NCBI GenBank assembly: GCA_030838305.1
Contig: JAUTWY010000526.1
Span: 1 to 13,344, forward strand
Source: Acidobacteriaceae bacterium
Lineage (GTDB): Bacteria; Acidobacteriota; Terriglobia; Terriglobales; Acidobacteriaceae
Length of the DNA: 13,344 nt
Direction of reading: 5' to 3'
The notes under the pieces are model-generated. The model was not told the origin of the DNA, did no database searches, and saw only the letters and a program-made list of their open reading frames with translations. The position numbers and the translations under genes were made by a program. Numbering within the stretch: the first letter of the stretch is position 1; each line of letters begins with the position of its first letter. Below, piece after piece: positions 6,954-12,193 of the stretch.

Positions 6954-7196
6954 ATGAAGAAAGCCTCGGTTCGTGACCTGCGCTACGCATTCAAGAAGAT
7001 CGAACGCCTGCTGCACCAAGGCGAAGAAATCCAAATTACTAAGCGCCGCCGGGTCATTGCCCGCTTGGTGCCCGACGGTACCGAAGCTGCCAAAGAAATT
7101 CCCGATTTCCTGGCGCGGTTGCACTCGATCTATGGCAACAAACTCCTGGCGGTCAGCGGTGCCGAACTCATCTCCTCCGATCGGAGCCGCTTTTGA
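6954..7196 (+). CDS. Antitoxin, Phd/YefM-like, partner of the PIN toxin
   Basis: Antitoxin of 80 residues expected to bind its operon promoter with the N-terminal half and to neutralise the PIN ribonuclease with the C-terminal half. The N-terminus has the Phd/YefM pattern: SVRDLRYAF (5-13), IERLLHQGEEIQITKRRRVIARLVP (17-41). The C-terminal half (PDFLARLHSIYG...AELISSDRSRF) is the likely toxin-binding part. An upstream ATG at 6945 and a TTG at 6918 are in frame, but 6945 lies inside the -10 box and there is no SD, so 6954 fits a leaderless transcript best. The stop TGA (7194-7196) overlaps the toxin start. Phd-like antitoxins paired with PIN toxins are known; vapB would be the conventional operon name. 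Confidence 0.85.
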   Translation: MKKASVRDLRYAFKKIERLLHQGEEIQITKRRRVIARLVPDGTEAAKEIPDFLARLHSIYGNKLLAVSGAELISSDRSRF

Positions 7197-7621
7197 AGGT
7201 TTACGCCGACCCCAGCTTTATCGTGTCTCTTTACAGTCCGGATGCGAACTCGGCCGCTGCTGTCCAGGCCATGCAAGTTTCCTCCACGGACCGCTTCGTC
7301 ACAACTTTCGGAGAACTTGAGGTGGTCAATGCGATGGGGTTGCGAATTTTTAGAAAAGAAGTCTCGCCGGTTCAGGCTCAATCCTCTCTAGTCGAGTTCG
7401 AGAAGGATTTGCGCGAAGGGATTTTCCACCTTCGGGGTCTGACGGATTCAATCCTCGAGCGAGCCCGCCAATTATCCCGCCAAACTACCGCCAAACTAGG
7501 CAGCCGCACTGCGGACTTATTGCACGTCGCAGCAGCGCTTGAACTGGACGCGGATTGCCTCTACACCTTCGACCAGCACCAGAGAAAGCTCGCCCATTCC
7601 CTTCGCCTCAAGGTGAACTAG
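7193..7621 (+). CDS. vapC: PIN-domain ribonuclease toxin (VapC-like)
   Basis: VapC-type toxins are magnesium-dependent endoribonucleases that cut tRNA or rRNA and stop growth when free of antitoxin. The 142-residue product has the PIN acidic residues: Asp6 (VYADPS), Glu43 (GELEVVNA; Glu41 is an alternative), Asp108 (SRTADLLHVAAAL) and Asp127 (YTFDQHQRKLA). Length and order are normal, with no lesion. The start is TTG 7193, overlapping the antitoxin TGA by four bases, with GGAG (7183-7186) six bases upstream inside the antitoxin gene. This arrangement favours translational coupling and more antitoxin than toxin. The RNA target cannot be read from the sequence. Confidence 0.9.
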   Translation: MKVYADPSFIVSLYSPDANSAAAVQAMQVSSTDRFVTTFGELEVVNAMGLRIFRKEVSPVQAQSSLVEFEKDLREGIFHLRGLTDSILERARQLSRQTTAKLGSRTADLLHVAAALELDADCLYTFDQHQRKLAHSLRLKVN

Positions 7622-7675
7622 TTTCGGGTTCACCCAGCGCCCCAGTCGCCGCCCAAGTTTCCCCCCACTCTCCCC

Positions 7676-7703
7676 TTGACTTCCCGTAAAATCCTTGTAA
7701 TAA
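7676..7703 (+). promoter_or_regulatory. Promoter of rpsU
   Basis: TTGACT (7676-7681), 16-base spacer, TAATAA (7698-7703), giving a leader of about 32 bases. The leader starts with a small hairpin, GTCC-TTCC-GGAC (7711-7722), and carries a G-rich SD (GGGGG near 7729-7733). This is the best -35/-10 match in the window, as expected for a ribosomal protein gene. Confidence 0.6.
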
Positions 7704-7742
7704 CTATTCGGTCCTTCCGGACGGGTTTGGGGGTGTGTCTGT

Positions 7743-7940
7743 TTGGCGGAAATTCGACTGCAAGAGGGTGAATCCCTCGAAAATGCGCTGCGCCGTTTCA
7801 AGCGCAAAGTGCAGCAGGAAGACATTATTAAAGAGGTCAAGCGCCACTCCTTTTACCTGAAACCCGGCGAGAAAAAACGCGTGAAAGCCGCTCTCGCTCG
7901 TAAGCGCGCTCGTAAGAAAGTTCGCAAAGAACAGGATTGA
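7743..7940 (+). CDS. rpsU: Small ribosomal subunit protein bS21
   Basis: Ribosomal protein S21 (65 residues), a basic protein of the 30S platform that helps mRNA start-site selection. The sequence fits the family end to end: EIRLQEGESLENALRRFKRKV (3-23), QQEDIIKEVKRHSFYLKPGEKKR, then a Lys/Arg-rich tail (AALARKRARKKVRKEQD). The only start giving the conserved MAEIR N-terminus is TTG 7743, with a GGGGG SD about nine bases upstream. It has its own promoter and a GC hairpin after the stop, so it is probably a single-gene transcript. In many bacteria S21 sits with dnaG/rpoD; here it lies between a toxin-antitoxin pair and a zinc-ribbon gene. Confidence 0.95.
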   Translation: MAEIRLQEGESLENALRRFKRKVQQEDIIKEVKRHSFYLKPGEKKRVKAALARKRARKKVRKEQD

Positions 7941-7963
7941 AGGAGTAACAGTAAAGCAGGAAA

Positions 7964-7989
7964 GGGTCGCCCCCTTCCCGGGGCGGCCC
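7964..7989 (+). terminator. Hairpin after rpsU
   Basis: GGGTCGCCCC (7964-7973) pairs with GGGGCGGCCC (7980-7989): ten pairs with one G-U and a six-base loop, and outer AGCA/TGCT (7955/7990) can extend it. Position 24 bases after the stop fits a terminator, but no T-run follows. Confidence 0.5.
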
Positions 7990-8075
7990 TGCTCTGTTGG
8001 CCCCCACCACACAGAGTTGCAGCAGGGATCATGCAATACATCATTCATTCGGCGTTCAACTAAACAAAGCTGTAT

Positions 8076-8175
8076 CCACGCCCCGTTCCGGGTGCGTGGT
8101 GGGCCGAGTCCAGGGGCAGTGTGAGGGGGATTACAGATCCTGTGTTGCTCTGCGCACACGGCTTCCCCGCGTGTG
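8076..8175 (+). promoter_or_regulatory. Structured leader before the zinc-ribbon gene
   Basis: Two hairpins lie in the 270-base gap. The first is CCACGC-CCCG / CGGG-t-GCGTGG (8076-8099; ten pairs, one-base bulge, three-base loop). The second is CACACG / CGTGTG (8155-8160 and 8170-8175; nine-base loop). The second ends 35 bases before the zinc-ribbon ATG. They could be a regulatory 5' leader or unrelated elements; no known riboswitch core was recognised. Confidence 0.35.
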
Positions 8176-8210
8176 ACCAGCGCTCCACGGGCACAAGGGA
8201 GCCATCCTCA

Positions 8211-8531
8211 ATGGAATTTCAGGACAAGGTACTGACCTGCATCGACTGCGGCGCCGAGTTTGTCTTCACCGCCGGTGAGCAACTGTTTTTCCACGACAAG
8301 CAGTTCAAAAACGAACCCAAGCGCTGCAAGACCTGCAAGTCCAAGCGCGTGGCTATTCTCACCTCGCCTTCATCCTCGCACGCCGAGGGACGCCACTACG
8401 CTCGCGTTGAAACTCGGGCCACATGCTCCCAGTGTGGCAAGGACACCACCGTCCCTTTTCGACCGACCCAGGGGCGTCCTATTCTGTGCCGGGAATGCTT
8501 TACGCAAAGGAAGACTGCCGCTTCCGCCTGA
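8211..8531 (+). CDS. Double zinc-ribbon protein (CxxC-x25-CxxC and CxxC-x17-CxxC)
   Basis: Small cytoplasmic protein of 106 residues with two predicted zinc sites. Ribbon 1: Cys10/Cys13 and Cys39/Cys42 with 25 residues between the pairs (TCIDCGAEFVFTAGEQLFFHD...CKTC). Ribbon 2: Cys72/Cys75 and Cys93/Cys96 with exactly 17 between (CSQCGKDTTVPFRP...CREC), the spacing of the recognised CxxC-x17-CxxC domain. The linker (48-68) is Ser/His-rich. The start ATG 8211 has AAGGGAG (8195-8201) nine bases upstream; the frame is open to 8121 without similarity. The role is unknown; such proteins are presumed to bind nucleic acid or protein. It is followed 83 bases later by mtaB on the same strand and preceded by a hairpin-rich leader. 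Confidence 0.85.
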   Translation: MEFQDKVLTCIDCGAEFVFTAGEQLFFHDKQFKNEPKRCKTCKSKRVAILTSPSSSHAEGRHYARVETRATCSQCGKDTTVPFRPTQGRPILCRECFTQRKTAASA

Positions 8532-8602
8532 CCGCTGTTCGCGACGCCCGGCGAAACGTACTCGCGACGCGCTCGCCACACGCACACTCGGCGCGTATGC
8601 GC

Positions 8603-8608
8603 TACGAT
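8603..8608 (+). promoter_or_regulatory. Candidate -10 box of mtaB (leaderless type)
   Basis: TACGAT ends six bases before GTG 8615. No clear -35 hexamer lies at the right distance, and read-through from the zinc-ribbon gene is also possible. Confidence 0.3.
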
Positions 8609-8614
8609 AGTTCC

Positions 8615-10084
8615 GTGGCCACCTACCACGTCGAAAACTTTGGATGCCGCGCCACGCAAGCCGACGGCGCCGCTCTTGAACGTCAGTTCGAATCGCATGG
8701 CCTGGTCCGCGCCGCGGCGGCCCACGCCGACCTGGTAGTTTTGAATACCTGTACGGTTACGCAGGCTGCTGATCAAGACGCGCGCGCGGCCGTCCGCCGC
8801 GTGCAGCGGCAAAACCCTCTGGCAAAAATCATCGTCACCGGGTGCTACGCTCAGCGTGCCCCGGCAGAAATCGCAGCCCTGCCAGGCGTCACTTGCGTTA
8901 TCGGCAACTCCCACAAACACCAACTCGCCGAAATTGCGCTGCACAATGTCACACGGAATCTCACGCCGAACGATCTGAACCAGCACCATCAGAGTGATGG
9001 CGAGAGCGGTCAAATTCACGAAGTCTTCCTTCCTCTCTCCACGCTAACTGAGAACCGGCAGCTGGGAACGGAGAACTTAGTCTTCGTCTCCGACATCTTC
9101 GCGCACACCGACCTGCTTGCCGCCCCGGTATTCGAGTCCCCGAACACACAGTCCGCCGAGCGCACGCGCCCCAACCTCAAAGTTCAAGATGGTTGCGACA
9201 ACCGTTGCTCCTTCTGCGTGATTCCAAGCGTGCGCGGCCACAGCCGGTCGTTACATCTGGCGGAAATTATTCGCGAGGTGAATGCTCTGGTTACTGCCGG
9301 CTCCCGCGAAGTTGTGATCAGCGGTATCAACCTCGGCCGCTGGGGGCGCGACCTCGGCGCCGAACATTCGGCTTCCGGCTTCCGGCCATCGCGTTTCGAG
9401 AGTCTGGTTGAATCCATCCTCGCGGAAACCCAACTCGAAAAACTTCGCATCTCGTCTGTCGAGCCTATGGATTGGACCGACGAACTGATCTCCCTCGTCG
9501 CTTCATCCCCGCGCATCGCCAAACACGCGCATGTACCTTTGCAATCCGGCAGTGATTCCGTATTGCGCCGCATGCACCGGAAATATCGTCCCTGGCACTA
9601 TCGCGAGAAAATTGAAAAGATTCGCGCCGCCATGCCCACCGCCGCCATTGGCGCAGACGTCATGGCTGGATTTCCCGGCGAGACCGATGCCGAGTTCGAC
9701 GCCACCCGCCGCCTTATCGAAGACTTGCCCTTCACCTACCTGCACGTCTTCACTTATTCCGCGCGCCCCGGCACGACCGCCGCGGCCATGCCCAATCAGG
9801 TTCCGGTCCACATCTCCCGCGCGCGCAACAAAATCCTCCGCGACCTCGCCGCCGAAAAGAAGCGCGTGTTCATGCAATCGTTACTCGGAAAGCCGCTTCC
9901 GGCTATTACGCTCAACGTCCTTCACCGCAGAGCCGAGAGCGAGTTCACCGAGGCTCTCACCGACAATTATCAGAAGCTCTATCTGAAGCAACGCTACGAT
10001 CCCAATCAGTGGATCATGGCTCACGTCGAGCACATTGACGGCGAAGCCCTCGTCGGCGCAACGCTCGACAGTCTCGCCTCCTGA
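8615..10084 (+). CDS. mtaB: tRNA t6A37 methylthiotransferase MtaB
   Basis: Radical-SAM enzyme that methylthiolates t6A at position 37 of ANN-decoding tRNAs to give ms2t6A. Numbering from GTG 8615 (489 aa): the N-terminal UPF0004 domain carries the three cluster cysteines, Cys11 (FGCRATQADG), Cys46 (NTCTVT) and Cys77 (GCYAQR). The radical-SAM motif DGCDNRCSFC gives Cys194/198/201, followed by ISGINLGRWG, RISSVEP, HVPLQSGSDSVLRRM and GADVMAGFPGET. A TRAM-like tail (about 425-489) ends it. These signatures separate MtaB from MiaB and RimO. GTG 8615 gives the usual N-terminus; ATG 8597 is in frame six codons upstream, and neither has an SD. The gap between Cys77 and Cys194 is about 40 residues longer than in typical MtaB; the extra part (about 112-160) is polar and Gln/Asn/Thr-rich. 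Confidence 0.93.
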   Translation: MATYHVENFGCRATQADGAALERQFESHGLVRAAAAHADLVVLNTCTVTQAADQDARAAVRRVQRQNPLAKIIVTGCYAQRAPAEIAALPGVTCVIGNSHKHQLAEIALHNVTRNLTPNDLNQHHQSDGESGQIHEVFLPLSTLTENRQLGTENLVFVSDIFAHTDLLAAPVFESPNTQSAERTRPNLKVQDGCDNRCSFCVIPSVRGHSRSLHLAEIIREVNALVTAGSREVVISGINLGRWGRDLGAEHSASGFRPSRFESLVESILAETQLEKLRISSVEPMDWTDELISLVASSPRIAKHAHVPLQSGSDSVLRRMHRKYRPWHYREKIEKIRAAMPTAAIGADVMAGFPGETDAEFDATRRLIEDLPFTYLHVFTYSARPGTTAAAMPNQVPVHISRARNKILRDLAAEKKRVFMQSLLGKPLPAITLNVLHRRAESEFTEALTDNYQKLYLKQRYDPNQWIMAHVEHIDGEALVGATLDSLAS

Positions 10085-10228
10085 ACGTTTCTCTAGGTGT
10101 ACGCGCAGGGTCGTGCGGCGTGCGTTTGTGGCTTAGCAAAAAGTGGGTAATTGACGCTGGAAACCTGTCATGCCGGGGGCAGTGGATACAGATCCAGCTC
10201 GCACATGGACCTTATCAAAGGCCTCGAT
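10085..10228. other. Intergenic region after mtaB
   Basis: No coding signal. It contains GGGTAATTGACGCTG (10145-10159), also found at 3499-3513 in another intergenic region. Confidence 0.4.
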
Positions 10229-10390
10229 TCACATCTGCGCTGGCTGGTCGGTATCGGGCTCGCGCACCGGGGCGTCTGGATTTTCCGGAGGATCGGGCGG
10301 TTCTTTGATGGGCGCGGGCGAAGGCTCCGGCGGTTTGCGGGCATGAAGGAAGCTGCCTGGCAGAGTCTCAAGCTGCGGCGGAACAGTCAT
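10229..10390 (-). CDS. Likely small proline-rich protein (53 aa)
   Basis: Hypothetical small ORF from ATG 10390 to TGA 10229. The product starts MTVPPQLETLPGSFLHARKP and continues with a strikingly ordered Pro/Glu/Asp-rich part: PPEPSPAPIKEPPDPP, then NPDAPVREPDTDQPAQM. By count 18 of 53 residues are Pro, with acidic residues spaced between them, so it would be an extended, acidic, unfolded chain. A weak GAGA lies just upstream of the ATG; no clear promoter was found. The plus-strand frame over the same DNA (10151-10702) is Arg/Ser/Gly-rich, as expected for the shadow of a proline-rich gene, and has no domain. Prolines with regular E/D spacing are unlikely in random DNA, though GC-rich DNA biases towards Pro. 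Function unknown; not recognised. Confidence 0.5.
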   Translation of the reverse strand: MTVPPQLETLPGSFLHARKPPEPSPAPIKEPPDPPENPDAPVREPDTDQPAQM

Positions 10391-10699
10391 TGCTCTCAGA
10401 TGCAACCAGCTCGAAAAGGGAAGCCGGACTGCCCTGGTTGCTTAGCATTTGTGAACTCGACCAGCGATTTCAGTAGCCGTATCAGCCCTTATTTGGCATC
10501 TAAGTCGGCGGAACAATCCCGGCAGCCGCCGGGTCACAGGCGTGGACTATCGAAGACGAACAGTGTCAGAGAATCGACGGCGGATATGAGGCGAAGAAGT
10601 TCAGATTTTTACTGTTTCTCTGAATGGAGCCAACCAGCGATCTACGCCGATTCAAAGTCCGACCCTGCAAGAAAGCCCATAAGTAACGGCGGGCGGGGC
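10391..10699. other. Gene-free region before the antiporter gene
   Basis: No credible gene on either strand. One perfect hairpin is present, CCCGGC-AGCC-GCCGGG (10518-10533), without a T-run. The rest shows no repeat or recognisable remnant. The 5' control region of the minus-strand small ORF would lie at the left end and that of the antiporter at the right end. Confidence 0.45.
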
Positions 10700-10708
10700 T
10701 GATACAAT
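10700..10708 (+). promoter_or_regulatory. Extended -10 promoter of the antiporter gene
   Basis: TGA-TACAAT (10700-10708) is an extended -10 element 21 bases before GTG 10730. No convincing -35 is seen, which extended -10 promoters tolerate. Confidence 0.45.
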
Positions 10709-10729
10709 CCAAAGGACAGCGGCGCCCAA

Positions 10730-12022
10730 GTGTCCAACTCCGACCTGACTTCAATCCTGTTAGTGCTTTTGCTGCTGGTGGGCCTGGCCCAATTGCTGGG
10801 CTACCTGTTCGTGAAGCTCCGCCAGCCGAAAGTGGTAGGGGAGATCCTGGCTGGAGTGCTGCTGGGTCCGGCCCTGATGGGTCGGTTGCCCTTCGCAACC
10901 AAGTTTATGGAGGCGGCTGAGCATCAGTCTCAAGTCTTGAATTTTGTCTATTGGCTGGGCTTGCTGCTGTTGATGTTTCTGTCCGGAGCGGAAACTCGCC
11001 AACTGTTCAGTCGCGACGAGCGGCGGGAAGTGGCGTGGCTGGCCGTCGTAGGCACGGGCGCGCCTTTCCTCCTGGCGCTGATGTTGGGACCGTGGCTGAT
11101 TCACCCGGCGCTGGCCGGGCCGAACGGCAATCGCGTTTCACTCATCATCATTCTCGCCGTCGGCGTCGCGGTAACTTCCGTCCCCGTGGTTTCGAAGATT
11201 TTCGCCGACCTGAACATTCTGCATACCCGCTTCGCACGGCTGGTGCTGGGCGTTGCCGTGCTGGAAGACATCGTGCTCTGGCTGGCGTTGGCGGTGGCTA
11301 CGGCCCTGGCGGGCAAAGTGCGACTCAACTCAAGCCAGATCGCGTTTCACCTGATCAGCACAATCGGATTCTTCGCCCTAGGCCTCACCATCGTGCCCCG
11401 CATCGTGAAGCGCATCAATAAGTCCCGCTTCAATGTCCTGGCAAAACATTCGCCCGTGGCCTACGCGATCGGAGTGCTTCTGGCCTACTGCGTTGTCGCC
11501 GGAGCACTTGACGTGAGCGTGGTATTCGCCGCATTTCTAGCGGGCTTCGCGGTCGTGCACAAGAGGCGCAAGCTGTTCTCTGAAGCGCTGGACGCCATCG
11601 CAAAAGTATCGTTCGCATTTTTTATTCCCGCGTATTTCGCGATCGTGGGTTTAAAACTCGATCTGGTCCGCGGCTTGTCGCTGGGAATGATTGCCGCTTT
11701 CCTGGTGGGAAGTTGTGTAGCAAAGATTCTTTCCGTATCGTTGGCGGGACGCTTCGCCGGGTTCCGTGGCCTGGATCTGATTAATCTCGCCATCACGACC
11801 AATGCCCGCGGCGGACCCGGAATTGTGCTGGCCAGCGTGGCCTTCGACGCCGGCATCATCAGCCCGACGTTCTATACGACGCTTGTGCTGGCCGCCGTGC
11901 TCACCTCGCAAATGGCCGGGGCATGGCTTGATTATGTGCTGCGCCGAGGCTGGCCGTTGCTGGCGCCGGCGGCGGGATCCGAGCCAGCCATCGCGGCCGC
12001 CGAAAGTCCAACCACCGCCTGA
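10730..12022 (+). CDS. Cation/proton antiporter, CPA2 family (Kef-type membrane domain)
   Basis: Integral membrane protein of 430 residues, predicted to exchange Na+ or K+ for protons. It has 11-13 hydrophobic segments starting at residue 8. Family signs: VKLRQPKVVGEILAGVLLGP (28-47), typical of CPA2; the unwound helix GVAVTSVPVVSKIFADL (145-161); VLGVAVLEDIVLW (172-184) with the ion-site pair Glu179-Asp180; FAAFLAGFAV (266-275); and TTNARGGPGIVLASVAFDAGIIS (356-378), the conserved basic segment. The C-terminus is a short Ala/Pro-rich tail with no TrkA-N/RCK domain, so nucleotide or glutathione gating as in KefC is unlikely. Start GTG 10730 precedes the first helix; AAAGGA (10711-10716) is a distant SD. 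The ED pair where electrogenic antiporters have DD and Kef proteins QD leaves ion and stoichiometry open. Transcribed alone. Confidence 0.9.
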   Translation: MSNSDLTSILLVLLLLVGLAQLLGYLFVKLRQPKVVGEILAGVLLGPALMGRLPFATKFMEAAEHQSQVLNFVYWLGLLLLMFLSGAETRQLFSRDERREVAWLAVVGTGAPFLLALMLGPWLIHPALAGPNGNRVSLIIILAVGVAVTSVPVVSKIFADLNILHTRFARLVLGVAVLEDIVLWLALAVATALAGKVRLNSSQIAFHLISTIGFFALGLTIVPRIVKRINKSRFNVLAKHSPVAYAIGVLLAYCVVAGALDVSVVFAAFLAGFAVVHKRRKLFSEALDAIAKVSFAFFIPAYFAIVGLKLDLVRGLSLGMIAAFLVGSCVAKILSVSLAGRFAGFRGLDLINLAITTNARGGPGIVLASVAFDAGIISPTFYTTLVLAAVLTSQMAGAWLDYVLRRGWPLLAPAAGSEPAIAAAESPTTA

Positions 12023-12181
12023 AGCGCACCAAAAAACCGAGCTGAACGCGAAAAAAAGGCAGATTCGGGCGCGACTCAAGACACCCCAAAACCCTTCTAC
12101 CCTAAGGTGCATCTCAGTTCAGAACGCTTTTCGCCGACCTGGCGGCACCCCTGTGACCTGGGTTGCCTTAGGAAAACGCGC

Positions 12182-12187
12182 TATATA
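12182..12187 (+). promoter_or_regulatory. Candidate -10 box of the NlpC/P60-like gene (leaderless type)
   Basis: TATATA ends six bases before ATG 12194; TATAAC (12184-12189) overlaps it. TTGCCT (12163-12168) is the nearest -35-like hexamer, at a short 13-15 base spacing. There is no SD. Confidence 0.4.
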
Positions 12188-12193
12188 ACTAAC

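Noticed and set aside
8423..8614. Long N-terminal extension of mtaB
   Set aside because: It overlaps the zinc-ribbon gene out of frame; MtaB starts shortly before FGCR.
8684..8700. tRNA T-loop-like GTTCGAATC
   Set aside because: It lies inside mtaB coding sequence with no cloverleaf around it; no other tRNA signal was found.
8396..9019. 207-codon minus-strand frame
   Set aside because: Antisense to the zinc-ribbon gene and the mtaB N-terminal domain.
10151..10702. 183-codon plus-strand frame
   Set aside because: No domain; Arg/Ser/Gly-rich composition fits the shadow of a proline-rich minus-strand ORF plus intergenic DNA.
11651..12112. 153-codon minus-strand frame
   Set aside because: Antisense to the antiporter gene and its 3' flank; no recognisable domain.
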